This document shows positions 17,989-26,456 of a DNA stretch of 64,000 nucleotides, in pieces. Within the stretch, counting starts at the first letter, position 1; every line of letters starts with the position of its first letter. Under the pieces are notes generated by a model. The model saw only the letters and a program-made list of their open reading frames with translations. It ran no database searches and was not told the DNA's origin. Source of the stretch: Flavobacterium tructae (GTDB lineage Bacteria > Bacteroidota > Bacteroidia > Flavobacteriales > Flavobacteriaceae); NCBI RefSeq assembly GCF_002217475.1, contig NZ_MUHH01000028.1:83386-147385 (forward strand). The letters are read 5' to 3'. The translations under genes were made by a program, and so were the position numbers.

Positions 17989-19273
17989 TTTCCTTCAAAC
18001 TCTTTAATCGTAATGTAACTGCATTCTTGTGAGCTTGTAATCCTTCAGCTTCAGCCATAATTTCAATGGCGCTGCCAATTTTCTGAATTCCTTCCTTAGA
18101 TATTTTCTGAAAGGTCATTGATTTTACAAAACTGTCCAGATTTACGCCGCTATAATTTTTGGCATAGCCGTTTGTTGGTAAAGTATGATTGGTTCCTGAC
18201 GCATAGTCTCCCGCACTTTCAGGGGTGTAATTGCCTATAAACACAGAACCTGCGTTGATAATACCATTACAGTAGAAATCATCGTATTGAGAGCAAATGA
18301 TAAAATGTTCCGGTCCGTACTCATTAATTAAATCTAAAGCGATTTGATCGTTTTCTACATAAATTAGCTTTGAATTTTCAATGGCTTTTTTAGCGATGGT
18401 TTTTCGGGGAAGTTCTTCAATTTGAACCTGGATCTCTTTTTCAACTGCTTCAATTAATCTTTTAGAAGTCGAAACCAGAATCACCTGACTGTCTGTTCCG
18501 TGTTCTGCCTGAGACAGTAAATCGGAGGCAACAAACGCTGGTACAGCAGTGTCATCAGCTACGACCAGTAATTCTGAAGGTCCGGCTGGCATATCGATGG
18601 CTACTCCAAATTGAGTTGCCAACTGTTTTGCTACAGTTACAAATTGATTTCCTGGCCCGAAAATTTTATACACTTTAGGGATTGAGTTTGTTCCAAATGT
18701 CATTCCGGCAATGGCCTGAATTCCTCCCACTTTTAAGATTTTGGTTACACCACATAAAGTAGCGGCATATAGAATGGCAGGGTTTATTTTCCCGGATTTA
18801 TCAGGCGGAGAACACATTACTATTTCTTTACAACCAGCAATTCCGGCAGGAACGGCCAACATTAGAACAGTTGAAAACAAAGGTGCTGTTCCTCCCGGAA
18901 TGTATAGACCAATTTTTTGAATAGGTCTTTTTTCCTGCCAGCAGTTGACTCCCTCAGCCGTTTCAATTGAGATCTTATCGGTTTTTTGAGCACTGTGAAA
19001 TTTATATATGTTTTCTTTTGCTAACTGAATAGCCGCTTTTAGTTCTTCTGAAATGCTACAATTGGCTTCCTGGATTTCCTCAGATGAAACTTCATAGTTT
19101 TCCAGAGTAATTCCGTCAAAAATAGAAGTGTATTTAGCCACAGCTTCATCCCCTTTTTTCTGTACTTCTTTAAAAATTTCCTTTACTGTGACTTCGATAT
19201 CATCGATCGTTTTAGTTGGTCGTTTTAGAATTTCTGACCAGGTATCTGGTTTCGGATTGTTTATTTTATTCAT
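17981..19273 (-). CDS. hisD: Histidinol dehydrogenase
   Basis: This 430-residue zinc enzyme oxidises histidinol to histidine in two NAD+-dependent steps. The family motifs PGGTAPLFSTVLMLAVPAGIAGC, KVYKIFGPGNQFVTVAKQL and DMPAGPSELLVVAD are present. LLSQAEHGTDSQVILVS and the zinc/catalytic region NEYGPEHFIICSQ, with TPESAGDYASGTNHTLPTNGYA, are present too. It follows hisG by 107 bp that carry a GCTTTAGGC palindrome. Start is the ATG at 19271-19273. Confidence 0.96.
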   Translation of the reverse strand: MNKINNPKPDTWSEILKRPTKTIDDIEVTVKEIFKEVQKKGDEAVAKYTSIFDGITLENYEVSSEEIQEANCSISEELKAAIQLAKENIYKFHSAQKTDKISIETAEGVNCWQEKRPIQKIGLYIPGGTAPLFSTVLMLAVPAGIAGCKEIVMCSPPDKSGKINPAILYAATLCGVTKILKVGGIQAIAGMTFGTNSIPKVYKIFGPGNQFVTVAKQLATQFGVAIDMPAGPSELLVVADDTAVPAFVASDLLSQAEHGTDSQVILVSTSKRLIEAVEKEIQVQIEELPRKTIAKKAIENSKLIYVENDQIALDLINEYGPEHFIICSQYDDFYCNGIINAGSVFIGNYTPESAGDYASGTNHTLPTNGYAKNYSGVNLDSFVKSMTFQKISKEGIQKIGSAIEIMAEAEGLQAHKNAVTLRLKSLKERV

Positions 19274-19289
19274 TTTTTTTTTGCTTTAT

Positions 19290-19368
19290 GCTTTAAGCTT
19301 TAGGCTATAAGCAGTTTCTTTTTTTTTAATTTTTCAAAGCATTTAGCTTACAGCCTATTGCTTAAAGC
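19290..19368. repeat. GCTTTAGGC-word palindrome in the hisG-hisD spacer
   Basis: The 23-nt left arm (19290-19312) and right arm (19346-19368) agree as reverse complements at about 20 of 23 positions, with a T-rich loop. A short GCGTGCGAAGCAC hairpin follows at 19367-19379. Same family as 15362-15412. Confidence 0.8.
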
Positions 19369-19380
19369 GTGCGAAGCACA

Positions 19381-20238
19381 CTACAGAACCATTTTCTCAA
19401 TTGGACACACTAAGATTCCTTCTGCTCCTTCCTCTTTTAATTGGTCAATTACATCCCAAAAGGTGTCTTTGTCAATTACCGAGTGAACGCTGCTCCATCC
19501 TTCCTGTGCAAGTGGCAAAACGGTAAGGCTTCGAAGCACCGGCAGAATTTTTCCAATTGCTTCGATTTTATCGTTAGGCACGTTCATTAGGATGTATTTG
19601 GAGTTTCTCGCTCTTAAAACAGACTGAATTCTAAATTTTAAAGTATCAATGTGTTTTTGAATTTCGGGAGATACTTTTGGCGAAACTGCCAGAACAGCTT
19701 CACTTTTAAGAATTACTTCAACCTCTTTTAAATTGTTTTTGAATAAGGTGCTTCCGCTGGAAACAATATCTACAATGGCATCTGCAAGTCCGATGTTAGG
19801 AGCAATTTCTACAGAACCTGAAATTTGGTGAATATCGACGGTTAATCCAAAAGAATTAAAATACTCGTTCACAGTATTGGGATATGATGTTGCAACACGC
19901 AAACCTGATAAATCCTGTATCGAATTGTATTCAAAGGTTTTAGGGACTGCAACAGAAACTTTACACTTAGAAAAACCCAGTTTTTGAATTACTTCAATTT
20001 GTCGACCTTTCTCCACAAGTAAATTATCGCCAACGATAGCAAGATCAACCACTCCATCAATTAAATACTGCGGAATGTCTGAGTTTCGAAGGTATAAAAC
20101 TTCTAAAGGAAAGTTGGAAGCTTCGGCTTTAAGCTGATCGTTTCCGTTGTTGATTGAAATACCACAATCTTTAAGAATTTGAATGCTGTCTTCGTTTAAT
20201 CGACCTGATTTTTGAATTGCAATTTTTAATGTACTCAT
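19381..20238 (-). CDS. hisG: ATP phosphoribosyltransferase, long form
   Basis: This catalyses the first committed step, joining ATP and PRPP. At 285 residues it has the two-lobe catalytic core (LKIAIQKSGRLNEDSIQILKDCGI; VDLAIVGDNLLVEKG; VDIVSSGSTLFKNNL, the PRPP loop). It also has the C-terminal ACT-like regulatory domain (about 210-285) of long HisG proteins. It should therefore be directly feedback inhibited by histidine and need no HisZ. First structural gene after the His leader and attenuator, with start ATG at 20236-20238. Confidence 0.95.
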   Translation of the reverse strand: MSTLKIAIQKSGRLNEDSIQILKDCGISINNGNDQLKAEASNFPLEVLYLRNSDIPQYLIDGVVDLAIVGDNLLVEKGRQIEVIQKLGFSKCKVSVAVPKTFEYNSIQDLSGLRVATSYPNTVNEYFNSFGLTVDIHQISGSVEIAPNIGLADAIVDIVSSGSTLFKNNLKEVEVILKSEAVLAVSPKVSPEIQKHIDTLKFRIQSVLRARNSKYILMNVPNDKIEAIGKILPVLRSLTVLPLAQEGWSSVHSVIDKDTFWDVIDQLKEEGAEGILVCPIEKMVL

Positions 20239-20290
20239 TTTTTTAGTTTTTTAGAATTAAATAGTCTGAGTACAAAGAAGTGGTATAAAA

Positions 20291-20319
20291 AAACCCGTTT
20301 GATGTACTCAAACGGGTTT
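20291..20319 (-). terminator. Attenuator terminator of the his operon
   Basis: The arms AAACCCGTTTGA (20291-20302) and TCAAACGGGTTT (20308-20319) are a perfect 12-bp stem with a 5-nt loop, followed on the minus strand by seven T residues. It lies between the leader peptide stop (20348) and hisG. Confidence 0.88.
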
Positions 20320-20347
20320 TAAAATATGATGATTTACACGCATACCA

Positions 20348-20407
20348 TTAACACATCGCCTGAGAGCAATAATGAAAATGATGATGATGTAATTGATTAG
20401 AAATCAT
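20348..20407 (-). CDS. His-rich his operon leader peptide
   Basis: This 19-codon frame (ATG 20405-20407, TAA 20348-20350) begins MISNQL, then has four His codons, Phe and a fifth His (HHHHFH), and ends YCSQAMC. The His codon run, the promoter box 36 nt upstream and the strong terminator 28 bp downstream make the classical his attenuator: stalling at His codons would favour read-through into hisG. Function is inferred by analogy with enterobacterial hisL. Confidence 0.9.
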   Translation of the reverse strand: MISNQLHHHHFHYCSQAMC

Positions 20408-20442
20408 GTCTTGTTTTATTTTTTAATTCTTTGATTCGGTTG

Positions 20443-20450
20443 CAAATATA
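20443..20450 (-). promoter_or_regulatory. Probable his operon promoter (-7 box TATATTTG)
   Basis: TATATTTG fits TAnnTTTG exactly. It is 36 nt before the leader peptide ATG, with a T-rich stretch about 16 nt further upstream as a weak -33 box. Confidence 0.65.
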
Positions 20451-20547
20451 GTAGTTATTTTCATAAAAAAGCATTTTTTATTTTAACTTAATGGTATTTT
20501 ATTGTTAAAAAATCTTTCAAGGCTTAATTTTACAGGCCTTTTAGAAG

Positions 20548-21948
20548 CTATAAAAGGGCTTTTTTATTTTGATCAAAGTATAGAATGACAGTGGTACCTA
20601 TCCCTATTTCACTTTCCATTTTAAACTTGATATGAAGTAGTTCAGTTACCCTTTTTACGATGGAAAGCCCTAATCCGGTTCCTTTAATTTCCGGATGTTC
20701 CGTAGAATTGGATCTAAAGAACGGACTAAAAATAGCGTCTAAATCTTGCTTTGCAATACCAATACCGTTATCTGAAATCCTACAGATTGTCTTTTCATTC
20801 TCTTCGGAGAGCAGAACAGTTACCTCTCCTCCATTGTGTGAATATTTAATAGCATTCGAAATTATATTTCTAAGTATGGTAATGACTAAAAAGTTATCCG
20901 ACTCAATATAATAATCCTGACGAGTATCAAATTTAATTTTGATCTGCTGATTGTTAATTCTTTCGGAGTTTAATCTGAAAACGTCTAAAATTACCCCATT
21001 TAGATAAACAGATTCGGTATTGATATTTTTCTTCTGATTTTCAAAACGAGCCATCAACAGCAGTTGATCTACAAGCATATTCAGATGGTCGACTTCTTTT
21101 ATGCAATAGTTTATTTTATCTTCGTATTCTTTGTTATCACGAGGTTTACGGATTAGTACTTCGAGTGTCCCTTTAATAACAGTAAGAGGTGTTCTTAGTT
21201 CATGAGAAGCATCAGAGGTAAACTCTTTTTCGCGTTCAATTGCATGTTCAATTCGGTTTAAAAGATTGTTTATCGTTTTCGAAAGCGTGTACAATTCATC
21301 CTTAGTTCTCGGTAATGCAATACGTGTCTTTAAATTGTCTTTGGTGATAATTTTTGAGGTATTAATGATTTCATTGATGGGTTTTATGCTTCGTCCCGCA
21401 AAGAATCTGGCGATGAAAAATAACAGGATCAGAATGCCTAAAAAAGAAAGTGACATGATATCAAACAGGTTGTTCAATACCATTTTAGAATCGGCCAGGG
21501 ACATGGCAACGATTACATATCCAATTTTCTTCTCCTTAAGATGAAGCGGAACCTGAATTTGTCGGATCGCATGGTCTCCCATTTTGGTGTCAAAGAGTTC
21601 AAAATCTTCAACAGAATCATTAAATTTAAGGATTTGGGTTTTTAGATTCGGTGCTTTTTCAATGATTTTTTTATTCAGATCGAGGAACTCTACAAAAACG
21701 GGATTGACATCTACCGTGTTGTGTTCTCTTTCGTTCCATTCTTCTTCATCAATTAAAATTACTTTTCCCTTTACCTCTTTGATTTCCTGGAGGTGATTTT
21801 GAATTTCAACTTTTATTTTTTCATCGATATGACTGTAAACCGTGTGTTTTACAATAGAATAAATGACGGAGAAAACGGCTAAAATTAATAATCCCGTTGT
21901 AATGATGTAATTTAAAGCAATTCTGTTTTTAAAAGAAAGTTGTGTCAT
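20548..21948 (-). CDS. Membrane sensor histidine kinase (OmpR-class partner)
   Basis: This 466-residue kinase has TM1 (about 11-33), a periplasmic sensing region (about 34-160), TM2 (about 164-183) and a HAMP linker. HisKA follows, with the phospho-acceptor in FTSDASHELRTPLTVIKG (His249). An HATPase domain has NIISNAIKYSHNGGE, ICRISDNGIGI and GTGLGLSIVKRV. Its ATG directly follows the response regulator stop codon with no gap, so the two are translationally coupled. The ligand is not evident. The architecture is like CusS-type or general envelope sensors. Confidence 0.93.
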   Translation of the reverse strand: MTQLSFKNRIALNYIITTGLLILAVFSVIYSIVKHTVYSHIDEKIKVEIQNHLQEIKEVKGKVILIDEEEWNEREHNTVDVNPVFVEFLDLNKKIIEKAPNLKTQILKFNDSVEDFELFDTKMGDHAIRQIQVPLHLKEKKIGYVIVAMSLADSKMVLNNLFDIMSLSFLGILILLFFIARFFAGRSIKPINEIINTSKIITKDNLKTRIALPRTKDELYTLSKTINNLLNRIEHAIEREKEFTSDASHELRTPLTVIKGTLEVLIRKPRDNKEYEDKINYCIKEVDHLNMLVDQLLLMARFENQKKNINTESVYLNGVILDVFRLNSERINNQQIKIKFDTRQDYYIESDNFLVITILRNIISNAIKYSHNGGEVTVLLSEENEKTICRISDNGIGIAKQDLDAIFSPFFRSNSTEHPEIKGTGLGLSIVKRVTELLHIKFKMESEIGIGTTVILYFDQNKKALL

Positions 21949-22614
21949 TTATAAATCGTTAGCGATATAACCGATACCGCGTATAGTTTTAATATAATCT
22001 TCTTCAATTTTTAAATTGAGCTTTTTTCGGATGGCATTCATAAAAACATCGATTACACCAGTATCGTATTCGAAGTTTATTTCCCAAACATCTTTTAATA
22101 TTTGATTTCGTGTGCAGACTTTTCCTTTATTCTGAATAAGATATTTTAAGAGTTCAAATTCTCTCTGGGTCAGCGCAACTTCCTCATTGTTTTTTAGAAC
22201 GATATGTTTTAACAAATCTATTTTAATAGTGCCCAAAGTCAAATCTTCTGAACCTTTTTGATTTCTAAAGTGTATTTTGATGCGTTCCACCAATTCCTCA
22301 AAGCTAAAAGGTTTTTTGATGTAGTCATTTGCTCCTGCTTTCAGGCCTTCTATCGTTTCCTGTACAGTATCTTTAGCGGTCAAAAAAATAATTGGGGTTT
22401 TCTGATCCTTAACTCTAATGGCTCTGCACAAATCTAATCCGTTAATTTTAGGAAGCATCCAGTCTAATAAAATCAAATCAAAGTGTTGGCTGTGAATCAG
22501 CTCAAAAGCTTTAGAGCCATCATTGGCTGTCGTAATTTGGTATCCTTCTTCCTGCAGACCTTGTTGCAAAAACTGAACAATACCTAACTCATCTTCAACG
22601 ATTAGAATGTGCAT
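21949..22614 (-). CDS. OmpR/PhoB-family response regulator
   Basis: This 221-residue protein has a receiver domain with acidic pocket (VEDE), phospho-acceptor Asp51 in DLILLDWMLPKINGLDLCRAI, and the Thr/Lys switch residues (IIFLTAKD; DYIKKPFSFEEL). The C-terminal winged helix (about 127-220) has LTQREFELLKYLIQNKGKVCTRNQIL and the DNA-binding helix segment TGVIDVFMNAIRKKL. First gene of the two-component operon. It probably binds the 11-bp repeats at 22720-22753 and so may regulate itself and the divergent LTA-synthase-like gene. Confidence 0.94.
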   Translation of the reverse strand: MHILIVEDELGIVQFLQQGLQEEGYQITTANDGSKAFELIHSQHFDLILLDWMLPKINGLDLCRAIRVKDQKTPIIFLTAKDTVQETIEGLKAGANDYIKKPFSFEELVERIKIHFRNQKGSEDLTLGTIKIDLLKHIVLKNNEEVALTQREFELLKYLIQNKGKVCTRNQILKDVWEINFEYDTGVIDVFMNAIRKKLNLKIEEDYIKTIRGIGYIANDL

Positions 22615-22655
22615 TTTAATAGTGTAATTTTAGTTGAACTGTAATTATTTACCTT

Positions 22656-22663
22656 CAAAGATA
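22656..22663 (-). promoter_or_regulatory. Probable promoter of the two-component operon (-7 box TATCTTTG)
   Basis: TATCTTTG fits TAnnTTTG and lies 42 nt before the response regulator ATG. The direct-repeat box at 22720-22753 lies about 57-90 bp upstream of it. Confidence 0.55.
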
Positions 22664-22719
22664 AGACTTTTGAGGTCAGAAAGGACTTAATACCATTAGA
22701 ATAGCTGAAAATTAACCTG

Positions 22720-22753
22720 CTTAAGTAAACCTTAAGTTAACACTAAGTAAGGC
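22720..22753. promoter_or_regulatory. Three 11-bp direct repeats, probable response-regulator operator
   Basis: TTAAGTAAACC (22721-22731), TTAAGTTAACA (22732-22742) and CTAAGTAAGGC (22743-22753) are tandem at exact 11-bp spacing. Two perfect CTTAAG hexamers stand at 22720 and 22731. Head-to-tail repeats with one-turn spacing are typical binding sites of OmpR/PhoB-type dimers. The rest of the 348-bp spacer (22615-22962) holds the minus-strand promoter box; I see no clear plus-strand promoter. Confidence 0.6.
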
Positions 22754-22962
22754 AAAAGCATAACTTTATTCTGAATTAATTTAATGGGATTATTTTTGTT
22801 TGAAAAAGAAGTCAAAATCGGTAATATTTTCCTATTTGACTATAAAAGAGACTACTCGCTGTTTATCCTTAAAAAAAGTATGTTATTTTTACTAATTTTA
22901 CAATCTTAAGCAAATGAATAACTCTTTTAAATTAATAATTATCTGAACTTAAAAAGCTATTA

Positions 22963-25053
22963 ATGTCCCTCACAAAAAAGTTTTCCCCAATCTACAATCT
23001 GGCGATATTTTATTTTATCGTTAGTTTTCTGTTAAGAATTGTTTTGTTTTTTCATCCCATTACACAAAGTTCATTTACCATTATTCAGAGCTTAAAAATC
23101 TTTGTACTTGGACTTGTTTCTGATTTTTTTGTTTTTGTTGTGGCAAGTGTTTTTTTATGGCTCTATCTGATTTTCATATCCAATTCTAAGTATAATAAAC
23201 CTTCCGGTTATATAATTCTTGGGATTTTTGCAGTTCTCTTTATCTATGCAGCTTCCGGGAAAAGTATCTTTGACGAGTATGGAGGTGCTTTGCCAATGAT
23301 CGTTATGATTTTCATCGGAATTAAGATGGCTCTCTTTGCTCTTTTATTGTTTCTGCCTAAGCTAAGGGATAAAATCAGATATTGGTTGTTTGCATTTGTA
23401 ATTTTCCTGTATGTTTTACTAATTCTGCAAAATGGTTTAAGTGAATATTTCTTTTGGAATGAGTTTGGTGTGAAGTATAATTTTATTGCGGTAAATTATT
23501 TGATTTACACTACTGAGGTTATTGGAAATATTATGGAGTCCTATCCGGTAATTCCTTTGTTTTCGGCTTTATTTTTAGTCACCGGAATTGTGACTTACTT
23601 TATACTTAAAAAATCCAGAAATTATATTGATCATATTCCAACTATAAGTGAAAAAATAAAAATTACTGCTATCTATCTTGGGGCATTTGCTGTTTCACTA
23701 ATTGCGATTCCAACGCTGGCAAAAACGGAAAACTCAAAGAATGTTTTTGTTAACGAGTTACAGGCTAACGGTATATACAAATTTTACTTAGCATTTGAGA
23801 ACAGTAAACTTGATTACTTTGATTTTTATAAAACGTTGCCTAATGAAGAGGCTTTTGCGCTTCTAAAACAGCAATTCGCTACTATTAAAGGAAACAGTAC
23901 TAAAAGAACTATTACCGGAGATTCGCTTGAAAATCATAAAAATGTGGTGCTGATTACTATCGAAAGTTATAGTGCCGATTTTATGAAGATGTATGGAAAT
24001 GAGGAAAACATTACTCCTTTCTTAGATAGTTTGGCTCAAAAGAGTCTTCTTTTTACCAATTTATATGCTACCGGAAACAGGACAGTTCGCGGACTGGAAG
24101 CGGTTACTTTATGTTTGCCTCCAACTGCCGGTGAAAGTGTTGTAAAAAGAGAAGACAATAAAAACAAATTTTCTACCGGAGCTATTTTTAAGCAAAAGGG
24201 ATATAAGGTGAAATATTTGTATGGCGGAGATGCTTTCTTTGATAATATGCAGGATTTCTTTTCCGGAAATGGTTATGAAATTGTAGACAAATCAAGTTTT
24301 GCACCTGAAGAAATTACCTTCTCCAATGTTTGGGGTGTTTGTGATGAAGATATGTACAATAAAGCGATAAAGGTTATGAATGCTGAGGAAAAGGAAAACA
24401 GACCTTTCTTTAATCACATTATGACGGTAAGTAATCACAGACCTTTTACGTATCCAAATAATAAAATTGATATTCCGGGTGATGCAAAATCTCGTGAAGG
24501 AGGTGTAAAATATACAGATTATTCGTTGAAAAGATTCTTTGAAATGGCAAGCAAACAATCTTGGTACAAAAATACCATTTTTGTAATTGTAGCCGACCAC
24601 TGTGCCTCAAGTGCAGGAAAAACTGAGCTTCCTTTAGATAAGTATAGAATTCCGGGGTTTATTTATGATCCGAATGGAAAACCTCAAAAATACAATCAGT
24701 TAATGTCGCAAATAGATGTTATGCCAACGCTCTTAGGATTATTAAATTTTAATTATGAAAGTAAGTTTTTTGGTCAGGATGTTTTAAAACCGGATTATAA
24801 ACCCAGAGCTTTTATTGCCACCTATCAGGACATGGGGCTAATTAAAGACAATGTTCTGACGATTTTGTCGCCTAAGCAACAGGTAAAACAGTTTAATGTG
24901 CAAATTAACCCGAAACCGGGTATTGCTCCTGAATTTCAAATTGATTACAACGAAACTCCGATGAAAACAGAGAGAGCTGATTTGGTAAAAGAAACCATTT
25001 CTTTTTATCAAACAGCTTCCTATATGCTTAAAGAGAAGAAGTATCAGCGTTAG
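22963..25053 (+). CDS. LTA-synthase-like membrane phosphotransferase (sulfatase fold)
   Basis: This 696-residue protein has about five transmembrane segments in residues 10-260 and then an extracytoplasmic alkaline-phosphatase/sulfatase-fold domain. Visible are the metal Glu in VVLITIESYSADFMKMYG (about 334), the probable nucleophile Thr in ATGNRTVRGLEAV (about 374), and FVIVADHCAS with Asp/His metal ligands near 545. This is the LtaS / phosphoglycerol transferase family. In a Gram-negative with no lipoteichoic acid the acceptor is probably a periplasmic glycan or lipid; that is inference. It is divergent from the two-component genes. Confidence 0.9.
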   Translation: MSLTKKFSPIYNLAIFYFIVSFLLRIVLFFHPITQSSFTIIQSLKIFVLGLVSDFFVFVVASVFLWLYLIFISNSKYNKPSGYIILGIFAVLFIYAASGKSIFDEYGGALPMIVMIFIGIKMALFALLLFLPKLRDKIRYWLFAFVIFLYVLLILQNGLSEYFFWNEFGVKYNFIAVNYLIYTTEVIGNIMESYPVIPLFSALFLVTGIVTYFILKKSRNYIDHIPTISEKIKITAIYLGAFAVSLIAIPTLAKTENSKNVFVNELQANGIYKFYLAFENSKLDYFDFYKTLPNEEAFALLKQQFATIKGNSTKRTITGDSLENHKNVVLITIESYSADFMKMYGNEENITPFLDSLAQKSLLFTNLYATGNRTVRGLEAVTLCLPPTAGESVVKREDNKNKFSTGAIFKQKGYKVKYLYGGDAFFDNMQDFFSGNGYEIVDKSSFAPEEITFSNVWGVCDEDMYNKAIKVMNAEEKENRPFFNHIMTVSNHRPFTYPNNKIDIPGDAKSREGGVKYTDYSLKRFFEMASKQSWYKNTIFVIVADHCASSAGKTELPLDKYRIPGFIYDPNGKPQKYNQLMSQIDVMPTLLGLLNFNYESKFFGQDVLKPDYKPRAFIATYQDMGLIKDNVLTILSPKQQVKQFNVQINPKPGIAPEFQIDYNETPMKTERADLVKETISFYQTASYMLKEKKYQR

Positions 25054-25056
25054 TTT

Positions 25057-25279
25057 TCAGTCTCAGTCGCAGTATTCAGTTGTGCTCACAGTTGAATACT
25101 GCTTACTATTGCGGTATTGATCGCGGATGAAGTCTAAAATAAAATTAAATAAGAAATATTACAAAAAAAACAGCCTCAGATTCATTAGAATTTGAGGCTG
25201 TTCTCATTATAATAATTAGCTATAATCTGTAAACTAAACACAGTACAGAGACCGTGACTGCGACTGAATACTTATAAAG
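25057..25279. repeat. CAGTCTCAG-word inverted repeat flanking a terminator (copy 1)
   Basis: At the left, 25057-25085 reads TTTCAGTCTCAGTCGCAG then TATTCAG. At the right, 25243-25278 contains the reverse complement of the same words (GACTGCGACTGAATAC). A terminator hairpin sits in the middle. The same words make the palindromes at 46011-46087 and 53091-53150. Confidence 0.65.
25169..25202 (-). terminator. Intrinsic terminator between convergent genes
   Basis: The arms AACAGCCTCAGATTC and GAATTTGAGGCTGTT pair with one mismatch. On the minus strand the hairpin runs into a T8 tract, so it ends the gene at 25288-26286. On the plus strand only a short TTCTC follows. Confidence 0.8.
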
Positions 25280-25287
25280 TAAACTAT

Positions 25288-26286
25288 TTAATCATTCTGA
25301 TTTTTCATTCCAAATAAGTTTCCTTGTTGAAATAATCTGGCATCATCTTTTAAGGCTTGATTATTTCTTTGTGTCAGCTCAAATGCGTCCAAATCACTTA
25401 AATCCGGTTTTCCTGCATTTACCCATGCTGTGTACCAAAAACTTGCTGTTGCTGCAATGGCTTTCTTCATTTGATTCTCCACCATTCCGTTTAATTCTTT
25501 GTGCAGTTTTTTAGCATATTCGTCAGAGAAAATAGCTGTATTGTATTTGCTCTTTAGTACTTTCCCATCAGCATCCATTTTAAAAGTCTCATTTTCCGGA
25601 GTTGTTGTTCTTAGCTTTTTATCTACATCCAGCAAAGGCTGAACTAAACTGTGAGTATCATTAATCATGTCCCAGGTTGCTTTGTGAACATCCTCATAGT
25701 ACTGTGCTTGCGGAACGTTTAGTCTGTAGTTTTTAACAAACAATTCCGGAAGTCTGCTTTCCCAAAGGGAATGAATTCCTTTTTGATCGCTTAATTGTCC
25801 GTCATGATTTGAAGAGGTATGCAATGGCATGTGTGCATCACCAACGTAATGACCTAAATCTGCAGCTAAAAACAAGATTTCAGCTCTGTTCTTCTCTTTA
25901 AAAGCTTTCGTTAATTTTACCATCATCTCTTCGATATACCAAGGCAGAATTCCGTTCTCGTTTAAGAATTTGGCATCGTATTTTTGCTTTGCTGCTTCTA
26001 AAGTCTGTGGGAAATCTGCTGGGTTACCAAAACTCTCCATGTCAAAATAATGTCTTGGATTTTCGTCTTTATAATTTAAGGCATATTTTCTAATGTCCGG
26101 TACAGAGGCTTCCTGTGTAATAAAATCTATATGATTATAGAAGAATACCTGAAGCGGGTGTGGCAAAGCCATAACTGCGGCTTTATTAATACGTTCGTGA
26201 CCAACCATCCCCCAGGATAATGTCAAAAAACCAATTGCTAATGCGAATAATGCAATTAGTCTTGGTTTCATTTTTAAGTTTTTCAT
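25288..26286 (-). CDS. Secreted S1/P1-like zinc nuclease or phospholipase C
   Basis: This 332-residue protein has a signal peptide (about 6-24, LIALFALAIGFLTLSWG). The mature start WGMVGHERINKAAVMALP gives the Trp and His ligands typical of the S1/P1 nuclease and zinc phospholipase C superfamily. Further ligand segments are EASVPDIRKYA, FLAADLGHYVGDAHMPLHTSSNHDG and GIHSLWESRL. The fold binds three zinc ions and cleaves phosphodiesters, either of nucleic acids or lipids; sequence alone does not decide. Probably periplasmic and phosphate-scavenging. The ATG at 26284-26286 or 26269-26271 could serve as start. Confidence 0.85.
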   Translation of the reverse strand: MKNLKMKPRLIALFALAIGFLTLSWGMVGHERINKAAVMALPHPLQVFFYNHIDFITQEASVPDIRKYALNYKDENPRHYFDMESFGNPADFPQTLEAAKQKYDAKFLNENGILPWYIEEMMVKLTKAFKEKNRAEILFLAADLGHYVGDAHMPLHTSSNHDGQLSDQKGIHSLWESRLPELFVKNYRLNVPQAQYYEDVHKATWDMINDTHSLVQPLLDVDKKLRTTTPENETFKMDADGKVLKSKYNTAIFSDEYAKKLHKELNGMVENQMKKAIAATASFWYTAWVNAGKPDLSDLDAFELTQRNNQALKDDARLFQQGNLFGMKNQND

Positions 26287-26306
26287 TTTTATTTTTGTTA
26301 GAGGTG

Positions 26307-26314
26307 CAAATTTA
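26307..26314 (-). promoter_or_regulatory. Probable promoter of the S1/P1-like gene (-7 box TAAATTTG)
   Basis: TAAATTTG fits TAnnTTTG, 20 nt upstream of the first ATG. Confidence 0.5.
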
Positions 26315-26456
26315 TTTTATTTATGTACATTTCAAAGGGAATAATCGTAAAGATTGCAAAATTTAGCTTCATTTATTTTTTTTGAATCCGAAGTAATTGA
26401 AATTCAAATTAAAAGTTTCTTCGTAAATTCGCTACTTTTTATCTAAATCTAAAAAT

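Noticed and set aside
20500..20555. Possible terminator at the end of the sensor kinase gene (TAAAAGG/CCTTTTA arms)
   Set aside because: Arms are short, overlap the stop codon and have only a distant T run; not strong enough to call.
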